64,000 nt of DNA from Panacibacter microcysteis (GTDB taxonomy: Bacteria > Bacteroidota > Bacteroidia > Chitinophagales > Chitinophagaceae): NCBI RefSeq assembly GCF_015831355.1, contig NZ_JADWYR010000002.1, forward strand, positions 1,550,001 to 1,614,000, read 5' to 3'. The position numbers and the translations under genes are program-made. The notes under the pieces were generated by a model, which saw nothing but the letters and a program-made list of their open reading frames with translations, was not told the DNA's origin and did not search any database. Shown piece by piece: positions 1 to 8,199 of this stretch; position 1 is the stretch's first letter; every line of letters starts with the position of its first letter.

Positions 1-198
1 ATTGGTTGGTGCAAATACTGTGAACGGCCCTTTACCTTTTAATGTTTCAACAAGGCCTGCAGCTTTTACTGCCGCCACTAATGTAGTATGCGCCTTAGAG
101 CCCGCAGCTACATCTACAATGTCTTTCGATTGAGCAATTGCTGAAACTGTTGTGAACATAACAAACGCCAACAGCCCCGCTTTGAATAGGTGTTTCAT
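1..198 (-). CDS. Secreted fasciclin (FAS1) domain protein, 5' part only
   Basis: Reading the minus strand from the ATG at 196-198 gives 66 codons before the window edge, so the C-terminal part is missing. The start has a clear Sec signal peptide ([20 protein letters not shown]) and a probable cleavage after IAQ. The mature region begins with [10 protein letters not shown] and reaches [10 protein letters not shown], the hallmark first conserved block of FAS1 domains. FAS1 proteins are extracellular or periplasmic adhesion-type domains of about 140 residues. There is no lipobox cysteine, unlike the two other fasciclin proteins in this window (42303-43250 and 43666-44769). The upstream 266 bases are AT-rich and shared with the divergent YHS gene. 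Confidence 0.9.
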   Translation of the reverse strand, partial: MKHLFKAGLLAFVMFTTVSAIAQSKDIVDVAAGSKAHTTLVAAVKAAGLVETLKGKGPFTVFAPTN

Positions 199-464
199 CT
201 TTCGAGTTATTAATGATTATTTAAAAAATACAGGTTAATAAACCTTACGATTGACGATTTGGTTCAAAAAAGTGGAAAGAATTTTTGTTATATTTTTTTG
301 CGTTGATCGTTGTCGATCATAACCACTACAGAAGCTTAAACAATAGCAGGATGTATGGTATTTGTAATGTGCAGGCTAAGCCAGCTACCTTACAGTTGTA
401 AACAAAATAGCATGCATGCTGTAAGTAAGTGCAAAGCTGTGCGTCCACAATAAAAACCAGCTAC

Positions 465-905
465 ATGAAACAGCTCATCATTTTATCAGCAGTTATTGCT
501 TTCACTTTATCGGCAAACGCACAAAAATCTGCAGTGTATGTAAAAGAAGACATTGCTATTAACGGCTATGATCCCGTGGCGTATTTTACAGAAGGCAAAC
601 CGGTTAAAGGCAGTAACAATTTTACCCATCACTGGAACAATGCCGGCTGGCGCTTCAGCAATAAAAACAACCTTGATTCTTTTACTGCAAACCCTGGTAA
701 ATATGCGCCGCAATTTGGCGGCTATTGCGCTTATGGCATGGCAGATGGCCATAAAGCACCCACTGAGCCAGATGCCTTTACCATCGTTAACGGCAGGCTT
801 TACTTAAACTATAACAAACAGGTGCAACAATTGTGGCTGAAAGACCAAAGCAGGCTGATACTGGCTGCCGAACAAAACTGGCCTGTGTTGAAAGACAAAG
901 AATAA
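465..905 (+). CDS. Secreted YHS-domain protein
   Basis: A 146-residue exported protein. The ORF could start at 429, but the ATG at 465 places a normal signal peptide (MKQLIILSAVIAFTLSANAQ) at the N-terminus, so this start is preferred. The mature part follows the YHS-domain pattern NGYDPVAYFTEGKPVKG, then WRFSN, then FGGYCAYGMADG. YHS domains are short, are often fused to or located near metal-transport and redox proteins, and are thought to bind metal. The exact substrate is unknown. It is divergent from the fasciclin gene and followed by a 109-base gap before the convergent DoxX-like gene. Confidence 0.82.
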   Translation: MKQLIILSAVIAFTLSANAQKSAVYVKEDIAINGYDPVAYFTEGKPVKGSNNFTHHWNNAGWRFSNKNNLDSFTANPGKYAPQFGGYCAYGMADGHKAPTEPDAFTIVNGRLYLNYNKQVQQLWLKDQSRLILAAEQNWPVLKDKE

Positions 906-1014
906 TGCTGAAAAGAAAATCATGACGGTTGACGGCATTGCGTATGTAAAAACAGCGACGGAAGCCGCATCGTTTTTTTACAAACCCGCCACAAAATACT
1001 GCGCCAGTGCAGAA

Positions 1015-1404
1015 CTACACATCTGGTTTACGCACAAACATGCTGCTGTAATACTTCCTCCATGCATAACCGAGGAACAGGTTTGTGGCCAGTAGTATAA
1101 CACCCATGTACCAGCCTGAAGGAACAAGCATAGTGTGAAACAAAAACACATTTACACTAACAGGAAATAAAACAACCGCAGCAAACGCTGCATACCTGTT
1201 AAAAAGGAGTGATATACCGCCTGCCACCTGCAACACTTTCATCATCGGGTAAAAATAACCGGCGGCCATTAGCCCGCTTTTAAACGCAGCAGTGTTGCCT
1301 GTATGATTGGGCTGGTACGGTATAAAATGAAAGAAGAAATCGAGACCAAAAACGAGGTACAAAAACCCAAGCGTAATACGCGAAATTGTTGTTGCAGTCT
1401 TCAT
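1015..1404 (-). CDS. DoxX-like small integral membrane protein
   Basis: About 129 residues from the ATG at 1404; an upstream in-frame ATG at 1419 would only add five residues. Four hydrophobic segments are visible (residues about 5-25, 45-65, 70-90 and 95-115 of the shorter form), typical of the DoxX/DoxD superfamily. It opens with a TRITLGFLYLVFGLDFF-type helix and has the mid-protein MMKVLQVAGGISLLFNRYA segment. DoxX-family proteins are often linked to redox or respiratory processes, but no specific role can be assigned here. It stands alone, convergent with the YHS gene. Confidence 0.7.
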   Translation of the reverse strand: MKTATTISRITLGFLYLVFGLDFFFHFIPYQPNHTGNTAAFKSGLMAAGYFYPMMKVLQVAGGISLLFNRYAAFAAVVLFPVSVNVFLFHTMLVPSGWYMGVILLATNLFLGYAWRKYYSSMFVRKPDV

Positions 1405-1469
1405 AATTAAAGTTAGCATCTTGCAGCTAAACGCTTTTACATTTATTGGTTACCGGCAGTAGTCTTCGT

Positions 1470-1500
1470 GGCATCGCCTGTTGCGTCGCATTCCGTTCAA
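1470..1500 (-). repeat. Interspersed repeat arm, degenerate copy
   Basis: Reads GCATCGCCTGTTGCGTCGCA, the outer and core part of the repeat arm in reverse orientation. The usual CTTGTAC end is replaced by TTCCGTTCAAC. It lies between the divergent DoxX-like and PepSY-like genes. Confidence 0.6.
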
Positions 1501-1673
1501 CTGCAATGCATGTGGCAGCTGCAGTTCCAGGGCAGACCACCAACACTCTTGCAAACTTTTTTTTATGCTGCAATAAAAAGTGGTTACATCGGGGTCTTTG
1601 TGTGCTACTAATTTTCAAAGAGCGCAACCAGCTTTCCTTAATTAAACAAATCTGGCAGTAAAAAAACCACAAC

Positions 1674-1949
1674 ATGAGAAAGATTATTTTAGCAGCAGCA
1701 CTCATTCTAACGATCAGTACTTTACAGGCAAATGCTCACACACCCGTGTGTGAAACAGGCATCATTACCTTAAACAACAACGCACCAATTCCGCAGGCAT
1801 GTGTTGATTCTTACAACGCAATGTACCCCGGCGCTACCACCTTGAAATGGGCAAGAAAAGGCGAAGGCGTTTACCAGGTTACTTTTATCTACAACGGTCA
1901 GAAGATGACTGCAAGATATAGTGCATCTGGTGTTTATCTTGGTAAATAG
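1674..1949 (+). CDS. Small secreted PepSY-like protein
   Basis: A 91-residue exported protein with a signal peptide at residues 1-21 (ILAAALILTISTLQANA, cut before HTP). The mature domain carries VDSYNAMYPGATTLKWARKG followed by VYQVTFIYNGQKMTARYS and a terminal GVYLGK. This is the pattern of the PepSY-like, beta-lactamase-inhibitor-like fold common in secreted Bacteroidota proteins: a helix, a YPGA turn with W, then beta strands. Its role is unknown; such proteins are usually periplasmic. A strong hairpin terminator follows. Confidence 0.75.
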   Translation: MRKIILAAALILTISTLQANAHTPVCETGIITLNNNAPIPQACVDSYNAMYPGATTLKWARKGEGVYQVTFIYNGQKMTARYSASGVYLGK

Positions 1950-1973
1950 TATTATTACCTGACAGATACCATT

Positions 1974-2016
1974 AAATGCTTTAACGCATGCTACGCATGT
2001 GTTGAAGCATTTTTAG
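1974..2016 (+). terminator. Rho-independent terminator after the PepSY-like gene
   Basis: Stem of 18 pairs with two G-U wobbles (AAATGCTTTAACGCATGC with GCATGTGTTGAAGCATTT), a three-base loop, then TTTTAGTTTTT. Confidence 0.75.
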
Positions 2017-2077
2017 TTTTTGCACAATGGTAGCCTGTTGTAAACGCTGTTGTGCAATGCCGAAGAGGGAATAAGGC

Positions 2078-2122
2078 GTACAAGTGAGTGACACAACAAA
2101 AGCCCCATAGTAGCAATGCAGC
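2078..2122 (+). repeat. Interspersed repeat arm, subtype A
   Basis: Exact core GTACAAGTGAGTGACACAAC followed by AAAAGCCCCATAGTAGCAATGC. It sits about 50 bases before the YdcF-like start and may overlap its 5' region. Confidence 0.85.
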
Positions 2123-2175
2123 TTACACAATAATTTTCTTATCAGCCATTCAAACGCCAGGTATTATATTTATAC

Positions 2176-2829
2176 ATGATCCCGAACGAAGTATTGATAC
2201 TGGCAGAAAAGCTTTGGCATTACCATCATATGCAGCATACATTGCAGCCATCGGATTGCATACTTGCTTTAGGCAGTCATGACCTGAGGGTTGCGGAACG
2301 AGCAGCGCAACTGTATCTTGACGGCTGGGCGCCACTGCTGGTATGCTCGGGCCATTTGGGCAATTTTACAAAAGAGATGTGGGCAAAATCTGAAGCGGAA
2401 CTTTTTGCTGAAGTGGCTGTTAACATGGGCGTACCCGAAAATGCCATACTAATAGAAAACAAATCAACCAATACAGGTGAAAACATTTTGTTTACACAAC
2501 AGTTGCTCGCACAACATAATCTTAACCCCGTGTCTTTTATTGTGGTGCAAAAACCATACATGGAAAGGCGAAGCTATGCCACTTTTAAAAAACACTGGCC
2601 TTACAAAAAACTGGTTGTTACATCTCCGCAATATTCCTTTGAAGCATACCCCACTAAAGATATACCCATGGAAAGGGTGATCAATATTATGGTTGGTGAT
2701 CTGCAGCGGATAAAGCTGTACCCGCAAAAGGGTTTCCAGGTTTTCCAGGAAATACCTGCCGATGTTTGGGAGGCCTATGAACAGTTGGTTGCCATGGGTT
2801 ATAACCAACATATGATGAAAGAAAGTTAA
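2176..2829 (+). CDS. YdcF-like (DUF218) protein
   Basis: A 217-residue protein without signal peptide or membrane segment. The DUF218/YdcF pattern is visible: DCILALGSHDLRVAERAAQLY with LLVCSGHLG, then PENAILIENKSTNTGENILFT and the later RRSYATFKKHWP segment. The family has a Rossmann-like fold with conserved polar residues. SanA/YdcF members affect the envelope or bind nucleotide-like ligands, but the reaction is not established. Unlike SanA it lacks an N-terminal anchor, so it is probably cytoplasmic. It is followed by an unrelated membrane protein gene with its own promoter. Confidence 0.82.
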   Translation: MIPNEVLILAEKLWHYHHMQHTLQPSDCILALGSHDLRVAERAAQLYLDGWAPLLVCSGHLGNFTKEMWAKSEAELFAEVAVNMGVPENAILIENKSTNTGENILFTQQLLAQHNLNPVSFIVVQKPYMERRSYATFKKHWPYKKLVVTSPQYSFEAYPTKDIPMERVINIMVGDLQRIKLYPQKGFQVFQEIPADVWEAYEQLVAMGYNQHMMKES

Positions 2830-2876
2830 GCGCCGGTGCCGCTCATCCATTCCCTGGATTTTGCCCGGCCTTTTTT

Positions 2877-2907
2877 TTGGGAATGAAAAAAGTATACATT
2901 TACTTTG
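2877..2907 (+). promoter_or_regulatory. Candidate Bacteroidota promoter
   Basis: TTG at 2877-2879, a 21-base spacer and TACTTTG at 2901-2907, matching the TTG...TAnnTTTG layout. It lies inside the longest form of the next ORF and so argues for that gene starting at 2937 rather than 2877. Confidence 0.55.
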
Positions 2908-2936
2908 TATTTCAAAGCACTTTTAATACAAATTTT

Positions 2937-3503
2937 ATGAACCAGCAAAACCTTTACCGGCCGCTCCTTACAGCAGGCATTATCACCACACTCCTGCTGG
3001 CAATTCCTTTGATTGCCATGCAATTTTCTACTACTGTTAACTGGAGCCTCGCAGACTTTATCATTGCTGCAGTACTGATCTTTACAACCATTTTTACATG
3101 GGTATTTGTGGCTGGCAGATTTACGGGCATAGCTTATAAGCTTGCTGTTGCAGCAGTTATTGGTGCAACATTCCTGCTGGTGTGGGTAAATATAGCAGTT
3201 GGTTTAATTGGCGCCGGGCCGTCTGCTGCCAATCTTATGTATATAGCCGTTGCAGGCATTGTAACCGGGGGTGCCATTGTAACACGTTTTACTGCACGTG
3301 GCATGGAACGTGTAATGTTTGCCGCCTGCTGTACCATTGTATTGATTGCATTGCTGCAGTTAACCGGCAAAATGTACGAAGCTTCCGGCGGTTCTGCGAA
3401 AGAGGTGATTGCTGTAAATGCTTTTTTTGCAGCGCTGTTTGCTGCAGCAGCACTGCTATTCAGGTATGTGCCTGCAAAAAATGTACCCCACACCGGTGAA
3501 TAA
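2937..3503 (+). CDS. Hypothetical six-helix membrane protein
   Basis: A 188-residue protein from the ATG at 2937, chosen because a promoter lies just upstream and the 20 residues before it look non-coding. Six hydrophobic segments can be counted at about residues 8-30, 40-60, 68-92, 100-117, 126-143 and 158-176, with short loops and no obvious catalytic residues. I do not recognise a named family. It is probably an inner-membrane protein. The next gene begins 86 bases downstream. Confidence 0.72.
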   Translation: MNQQNLYRPLLTAGIITTLLLAIPLIAMQFSTTVNWSLADFIIAAVLIFTTIFTWVFVAGRFTGIAYKLAVAAVIGATFLLVWVNIAVGLIGAGPSAANLMYIAVAGIVTGGAIVTRFTARGMERVMFAACCTIVLIALLQLTGKMYEASGGSAKEVIAVNAFFAALFAAAALLFRYVPAKNVPHTGE

Positions 3504-3589
3504 TGCACATATAAACAATTATGAAAGCGTTATAACAAAACCTGCTGCACAATTATTACTGCTTAATTACTGACATTAATTTTATACAC

Positions 3590-3811
3590 TTGAAAAGTTA
3601 CACCAGCAAGAGTGGCAAAGACAGTGGAGTTACCGGTTACGAAACCGGGCGTGATTATATAATAGTAGCTTTCGGTGACAATCACTATATATACAGCTAT
3701 GGCAGTGCCGGTAAACTGGTGGTTGAAAAAATGAAGTCGCTTGCGCTTGCTTCTGCAGGTCTCAGTAGTTTTATTGCCCGGCATAACCCGGGTTATGAGA
3801 AGAAATATTGA
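3590..3811 (+). CDS. Small hypothetical protein (KTSC-like pattern)
   Basis: A 73-residue ORF opening with TTG at 3590, since no ATG is available upstream in frame. The sequence has a VTGYETGRDYIIVAFGD strand, an IYSYGSAG turn, and a helix ending in FIARHNPGY. This resembles short KTSC-type domains (beta strands with a Y-x-Y pattern, then a helix with A-S-G and a final xxIRxxY-like end). The match is by eye only. No signal peptide is present. The alternative is a spurious ORF, but the composition is protein-like. Confidence 0.5.
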   Translation: MKSYTSKSGKDSGVTGYETGRDYIIVAFGDNHYIYSYGSAGKLVVEKMKSLALASAGLSSFIARHNPGYEKKY

Positions 3812-3987
3812 GTAGTCTACTGTCGCAAACTGCCCATAAATTGTCGTATCTCCACCTTGCAACAAAAAGATTTTATTCACAGCTTTGTATGGCAAATGAT
3901 CATTGCGAACATTGTATGTGGAGCAGCTACCACTTAAACGGGCGCCACCGAAAAGCCATATGAGTAGGAGTTTAAAAAACGTATTGT

Positions 3988-4437
3988 ATGCAAGCGAACA
4001 GTGTTTCTTTACACAGGGTACTGAAAGCAAGCCCGGAAAAGATCTTCCGTGCATTTACAGAAGCCGGTGCAATGGCCGCATGGCTGCCACCGTACGGGTT
4101 TACATGCACGGTACATGAATTGAATGCCGTGACCGGTGGTACTTACCGCATGTCTTTCCAGAATTTTACCACAGGTAATAGTCACGCTTTTGGCGGCAAG
4201 TATATTGAAATCATTCCTGCAGCGTTCTTAAAGTACACAGATGAATTTGAAGACCCCAACCTGCCGGGTACAATGACCACCTCAGTGTGGCTCAAAAAGA
4301 CAATTGCCGGCACCGATATTAAAATAATACAGGAAGGTATTCCCGCGGCGATACCCGCAGAAATGTGCTACCTCGGCTGGCAGGATTCATTGGAAAAACT
4401 GGCGAAGCTGGTGGAGCCGGAAATTCCGGACGCTTAA
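3988..4437 (+). CDS. SRPBCC / AHSA1-like domain protein
   Basis: A 149-residue cytoplasmic protein matching the activator-of-Hsp90-homologue-like SRPBCC family. It has HRVLKASPEKIFRAFTEAGAMAAWLPP at the start, a central FGGKYIEIIPAAFLKYTDEF strand pair, and the family-typical C-terminal CYLGWQDSLEKLAKLVEPE helix. The helix-grip fold forms a hydrophobic pocket, so ligand binding or a regulatory role is likely, but no substrate can be read from sequence. Length is normal. A hairpin terminator follows at once. Confidence 0.85.
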   Translation: MQANSVSLHRVLKASPEKIFRAFTEAGAMAAWLPPYGFTCTVHELNAVTGGTYRMSFQNFTTGNSHAFGGKYIEIIPAAFLKYTDEFEDPNLPGTMTTSVWLKKTIAGTDIKIIQEGIPAAIPAEMCYLGWQDSLEKLAKLVEPEIPDA

Positions 4438-4461
4438 CCAAAGACCATTTTACACTTATAC

Positions 4462-4496
4462 TGCCGCAACATGCAAACACGTTGCGGCATTTTTTA
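4462..4496 (+). terminator. Rho-independent terminator
   Basis: Nine-pair stem TGCCGCAAC/GTTGCGGCA with a ten-base loop, followed by six T, directly after the SRPBCC gene. Confidence 0.8.
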
Positions 4497-4586
4497 TGTT
4501 AGGTGCGGTGATTACTATCATTGTTTAAAGCAACGGGCATCATCTTTTGTAATGGTTGCAGGCGGTAGTTTTAAAAAAAGGTCACC

Positions 4587-5981
4587 ATGAGAACATATCC
4601 CGTCGTCAGCAAATCCAATATCAGCAGGCCCGTGCTTATTGCTATACTTGCTGTGGCAACATATTTCATTTCGTGTAAAAAAGAGTTCAATGCGTTAACT
4701 GATACAAGTTCATCGAACCTGCTTAGTGTTGCTATACCTGTAAAACCCAACATTGTATTAATACTGGCAGATGACATCGGTTATGAAGTACCTGCTGTAA
4801 ACGGTGGTCAGTCTTACAACACACCAAACATTGATATGATGGCTGCTGCCGGCATGCGCTTTACCCAATGCTATGGATCTCCTATGTGTTCCCCCTCCAG
4901 ATTTATGTTGCTTACGGGTAAATACAATTTTCGCAACTATACAGTTTGGGGTATCATGGACAGGAACCAGCGTACTATTGCAAATATGCTGGCAGACCAG
5001 GGATACGATACTTATGCACTGGGCAAATGGCAGCTTGATGGCGGAGATACTTCTGTAAAAACCTTTGGTTTCAACAGTTCGTATACCATCTTCGCCCAGT
5101 ATGATGATGGCACATTAACCCACGATGCATTTCACAATACTTACGGTCGATATAAAAGTCCTGAATTATATGCCAATGGCCTTCAGCTTGGCAAATCAAC
5201 GGTAAACAAATATTGCGATGATATACTGGTTGATTCACTTACCGCCTACGCAGCAAGAAGCAGCCAGCAGGGAAAACCATTTTTCATTTATTATTCTACC
5301 AGTCTTTGTCACCATCCCTACTCTCCCACTCCTGATGACCCTGAATACAATGCGTGGGACCCAAACAATAAATTGTCTGATTCAACATTTTTTCCGTCTA
5401 TGGTTCAATACATGGATAAAAAAATCGGGAACATTTTCTCGCGTTTCGATAGCATGAACCTGACCGGTAATACCGTATTTATTTTTCTCGGCGACAATGG
5501 CACACCATCTGCCATTACATCTGTCTATTTGGGAGACAGCATTCGTGGCGGAAAGATGAAATCAACAACATGGGGTACACATGTACCACTGATCGTTTAC
5601 TGGAGAGGGATGATTCCCGCCAACACGGTAAACAGCGACCTGGTAGATTTTACTGATTTTTTGCCAACACTCGCGGGTATAGCAAGAATACCGGTTCCTA
5701 AAACCTACGGCACAATCGATGGAGTAAGTTTTGCACCAAGGCTTGCGGCCAGACCGGGCACGCCCAGAAGCTGGATCTTCTGCCACTATGATCCTGAACA
5801 AAATCAGCCATCTGTTCTTAAAAGGTGGATACAGGATACTACGTATAAACTGTATGATTCAACAGGCAGGTTCTACAACGTTTACCTTGACCCTTATGAA
5901 AAAAACAACCTCAAAACGCTAACACCGGAGCAGGAAGCGGTGAAAGTCAGGTTCCAATCGATCCTGGATTCACTGAAGTAA
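4587..5981 (+). CDS. Lipoprotein sulfatase (arylsulfatase family)
   Basis: A 464-residue type I sulfatase. The N-terminus is a lipoprotein signal with the probable acylated Cys30 (YFISC). The alkaline-phosphatase-fold start is KPNIVLILADDIGY (residues 53-66), with metal-binding Asp62-Asp63. The sulfatase signature CSPSR is at residues 101-105, so Cys101 is the residue normally converted to formylglycine, followed by LLTGKYNFRNY. A later metal-site block is FLGDNGTPSAI. The length is at the short end of the family. It is monocistronic here, and the formylglycine-generating enzyme is not in this window. The natural substrate is probably a sulfated glycan or arylsulfate, which is inference. Confidence 0.92.
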   Translation: MRTYPVVSKSNISRPVLIAILAVATYFISCKKEFNALTDTSSSNLLSVAIPVKPNIVLILADDIGYEVPAVNGGQSYNTPNIDMMAAAGMRFTQCYGSPMCSPSRFMLLTGKYNFRNYTVWGIMDRNQRTIANMLADQGYDTYALGKWQLDGGDTSVKTFGFNSSYTIFAQYDDGTLTHDAFHNTYGRYKSPELYANGLQLGKSTVNKYCDDILVDSLTAYAARSSQQGKPFFIYYSTSLCHHPYSPTPDDPEYNAWDPNNKLSDSTFFPSMVQYMDKKIGNIFSRFDSMNLTGNTVFIFLGDNGTPSAITSVYLGDSIRGGKMKSTTWGTHVPLIVYWRGMIPANTVNSDLVDFTDFLPTLAGIARIPVPKTYGTIDGVSFAPRLAARPGTPRSWIFCHYDPEQNQPSVLKRWIQDTTYKLYDSTGRFYNVYLDPYEKNNLKTLTPEQEAVKVRFQSILDSLK

Positions 5982-6181
5982 TGCACGACTATAAAACAGG
6001 TGCAGCACCCGGAGCACTCCGCAATTCATACACGTCTCCAATTCACGGCATTGGTTATAATTTGTTACAGTTTTGTACAAAGTTTAACGGGCAAATGCTG
6101 AGAAAAGATGGAGCAAGGCACTTTTAACACCACCGCAGGATATGGCACAACTTCTGAATAGGCATTACCGTAAATAAAGCG

Positions 6182-6189
6182 TACCTTTG
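6182..6189 (+). promoter_or_regulatory. Candidate -7 box
   Basis: TACCTTTG, a full match to TAnnTTTG, about 87 bases upstream of the basic-protein gene at 6276. It would give a leader of roughly 80 bases. No clear upstream TTG is seen at the usual distance. Confidence 0.5.
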
Positions 6190-6275
6190 CACTATCCTCA
6201 GAAATTGTAGTATTTTATTGACTGGTATTCGTCCTTCCCCTCAATTTATTATCTACACTTAAAATATAAAAGTCT

Positions 6276-6488
6276 ATGGCAGATTCATGGAACAAGAAAG
6301 AACGTGTAAAAAAGAAAAGACAATTGAAAAAAGAAAAAGAAGAGAAAAAACTTGAAAGAAAAGAACATGCCCGCAACGGCAATGATCTCGATGCAATGCT
6401 TGCATACGTAGATGAGAACGGCAACCTGACATCCAAACCGCCCGGTGTTGTTCACAAAATTGAAATTAAAACCCGGATTCCCGGTTAA
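6276..6488 (+). CDS. Small basic protein resembling the N-terminal part of Bacteroidota cold-shock proteins
   Basis: A 70-residue, strongly lysine- and glutamate-rich protein. Residues 1-35 form a highly charged helix (KKERVKKKRQLKKEKEEKK). Residues 38-60 read DLDAMLAYVDENGNLTSKPP. In Bacteroidota the same layout (MADSW-type start, charged helix, then YVDENGNLTSxPP) commonly forms the N-terminal half of about 150-residue cold-shock-domain proteins. Here the protein stops before any cold-shock domain, so it is either a naturally short paralogue or a truncated gene. The reading frame is clean and no cold-shock motif follows. An RRM gene lies 296 bases downstream, suggesting an RNA-linked role; that is inference. 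Confidence 0.7.
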   Translation: MADSWNKKERVKKKRQLKKEKEEKKLERKEHARNGNDLDAMLAYVDENGNLTSKPPGVVHKIEIKTRIPG

Positions 6489-6636
6489 TTTGCGCGGTAT
6501 GGCACATAATACAATGATCGCACAGGTTAATTAAAAAAATGGCGATGAATACACTTAGGCCTTATGCCCTGGTAACCACGCCCGGTCCGCGATAATCGCA
6601 TGCAAAATAACTTAGTGCCGATCATTTTTATTACGC

Positions 6637-6644
6637 TACCTTTA
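6637..6644 (+). promoter_or_regulatory. Candidate -7 box with long leader for the RRM gene
   Basis: TACCTTTA, one base off TAnnTTTG. It would give the RRM transcript an untranslated leader of about 135 bases rich in T and C, a feature often seen in cold-responsive RNA-binding-protein genes. Confidence 0.35.
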
Positions 6645-6784
6645 TGCGTACCTGATCTAAAGCTGAGTAGCATCTGGTTTCTGTAAGAAGCTTTTTACAT
6701 TTTCATTTATTTGTAATTTTCTCCTCTCACTTACACGCTTGCTTTTTTGCTTTTATCAAATTTTCTATCTAAAAATTTATCATC

Positions 6785-7063
6785 ATGAATATTTATGTAT
6801 CTAATCTGAGCTTTCATACAACAGAGGAAGACCTTGTACAAATGTTTTCAGCATATGGCAGCGTTAACTCTGCAAAAATCGTTATTGACAAGTTTACCAA
6901 TAAGTCAAGAGGTTTTGGTTTTATTGAAATGCCTGACGATAATGCGGCACAGGAAGCTATCAGCAAGCTGAACAACAAAGACATACAAGGCAGAACACTC
7001 TCTGTAAGCGTTGCAAGACCAAGAGAAGAGAGACCAGGTGGTTTCAGGAGCCGGTCATTATAA
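6785..7063 (+). CDS. RRM-type RNA-binding protein
   Basis: A 92-residue protein consisting of one RNA recognition motif and a short basic tail. RNP2 is at residues 3-8 (IYVSNL) and RNP1 at about 43-50 (RGFGFIEM), both with the aromatic residues needed for RNA stacking. The fold order beta-alpha-beta-beta-alpha-beta is complete through the GRTLSVSVARPRE strand. The tail ERPGGFRSRSL is short, arginine- and glycine-containing, as in bacterial RbpA/Rbp-like proteins. It is followed 29 bases later by a small gene on the same strand, probably cotranscribed. Likely role: cytoplasmic RNA chaperone or post-transcriptional regulator. Confidence 0.93.
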   Translation: MNIYVSNLSFHTTEEDLVQMFSAYGSVNSAKIVIDKFTNKSRGFGFIEMPDDNAAQEAISKLNNKDIQGRTLSVSVARPREERPGGFRSRSL

Positions 7064-7092
7064 TATCATAACATTGCTAAACAATATCAGGA

Positions 7093-7347
7093 ATGAACAA
7101 TCACGAAATAACAAGGTTTTTTGATTCGAAAAAATTAACAGCCAAAGATTGCGTACGTATAGATTTTAAAAAAAGAGAACCCCTATACGGTTTCTTTATC
7201 GATGCAGGTGATTACGAAGAACTGAAGAACAAGAACCTGTGGCGAATTGTACTTAAGACAAATGAAACAATCTGGCAAAAAACGCACAGTGTAGATTTCG
7301 CGAAAATCTTCAACGGTACTGAAATTACCAAGCTTTCGGTTTCATAA
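7093..7347 (+). CDS. Small hypothetical protein, partner of the RRM gene
   Basis: An 84-residue cytoplasmic protein starting 29 bases after the RRM stop. An N-terminal helix (EITRFFDSKKL) is followed by strands KDCVRIDFKKREPLYGFFIDAGDY and LWRIVLKT, then DFAKIFNGTEITKLSV. The short beta-rich layout is compatible with a small barrel such as an Sm-like fold, but I cannot support that beyond shape. I do not recognise a named family. Its position suggests a function linked to the RRM protein. Confidence 0.68.
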   Translation: MNNHEITRFFDSKKLTAKDCVRIDFKKREPLYGFFIDAGDYEELKNKNLWRIVLKTNETIWQKTHSVDFAKIFNGTEITKLSVS

Positions 7348-7359
7348 ACGCCGTATACA

Positions 7360-7824
7360 TTACTGGTTAATTTTTCTAAATCTTGCCAGTGGTGCCATAC
7401 GTGCTTTGTTAAGCGACAATACAGAATCATTTACTGTGTAGTTGTCCGCAGCGTCGAATACATTCTTAAGACCGTTCTCAACTGTCATATCAGGGCATGC
7501 CATCATCGTGGACATGCCCTGTTTAAATTTTATACTCATCGTAAGCGCGTTCCATTTAATTTTTCCACCCATACCGTTACACCCGCCATTTGCAGCATAT
7601 GTACTGTCTGCCTTATTGAATGTAATAAAGGGTAGTTTACCATTAATACTGTCAGCAACGGGCTGGCCCATCAATTCTACCAGTTTCCATTTTTTACCGG
7701 CTATGTCATTGGCGGGTGTTGCAGATGCCGCAGAATTGTTGTCAACAACTGTATTTTTTGTATTGCTGCATGCGGAGATACATAACATGCTGGTTATTGC
7801 TGCAGCACAGAATAATGTTTTCAT
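7360..7824 (-). CDS. META-domain lipoprotein (HslJ-like)
   Basis: A 154-residue protein with a lipoprotein signal and the probable acylated Cys19 (LCISAC). After a short linker it carries a META domain: GKKWKLVELMGQPV, then PFITFNKADSTYAANGGCNGMGGKIKW, and GMSTMMACPDM. The NGGCNGxxG block and the MACPDM cysteine are characteristic of HslJ/META proteins. These small barrels sit in the envelope and are associated with stress or antibiotic tolerance in some bacteria. The gene is convergent with the RRM pair (12 bases between stops). Confidence 0.9.
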   Translation of the reverse strand: MKTLFCAAAITSMLCISACSNTKNTVVDNNSAASATPANDIAGKKWKLVELMGQPVADSINGKLPFITFNKADSTYAANGGCNGMGGKIKWNALTMSIKFKQGMSTMMACPDMTVENGLKNVFDAADNYTVNDSVLSLNKARMAPLARFRKINQ

Positions 7825-7851
7825 ACGTCTGTATTTACTTTAAACTTAAAA

Positions 7852-7882
7852 CAAAAATACAGCCACGACAGATGCGGAACAA
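7852..7882 (-). promoter_or_regulatory. Candidate promoter of the META lipoprotein gene
   Basis: On the minus strand TTG (7882-7880), a 20-base spacer and TATTTTTG (7859-7852), 28 bases before the start codon. Confidence 0.55.
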
Positions 7883-7962
7883 TATATACACACGTCTTTC
7901 GCAGTCTGGCGTTTGATTACATTACCATGCCGGCCTTCGCTCCTGCTCATATTGTTGCTGCA

Positions 7963-8166
7963 GTACAAGTGAGTGACACAACCAAAGCTTCATAGGATTA
8001 CTGCCGCCGGCTACATCATTATTTTTTCATTCATATTGCAAACCACAAAACAAAAACGAACAAAATTTCACGGCTTTAAACAACAAGGTTCTTAAACTTA
8101 AGGTTTTGCTATTGTGAGCCCGGCTGTATTACTACTATGAGGCATCGTTGCGTCGCACTCTTGTGC
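7963..8166. repeat. Interspersed repeat: a subtype A arm and a subtype B arm, tail to tail
   Basis: Plus-strand arm 7963-8014 (GTACAAGTGAGTGACACAAC, then CAAAGCTTCATAG, then CCGCCGGCT) faces a reverse arm 8117-8166 (AGCCCGGCTGTATTACTACT, then GTTGCGTCGCACTCTTGTGC). Here the GTAC ends point outward and 102 bases separate the arms. In the other pairs the GTAC ends face each other. The copies show that the arm is about 50 bases long and ends in (A)GCCGGGCT. Confidence 0.85.
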
Positions 8167-8199
8167 GCCTGTGCATGCGTGGGCATAGCACAACCATTA

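Noticed and set aside
922-1098. A short plus-strand frame (about 58 codons) overlapping the DoxX-like 3' end
   Set aside because: Antisense to a membrane-protein gene and without any signal or motif.
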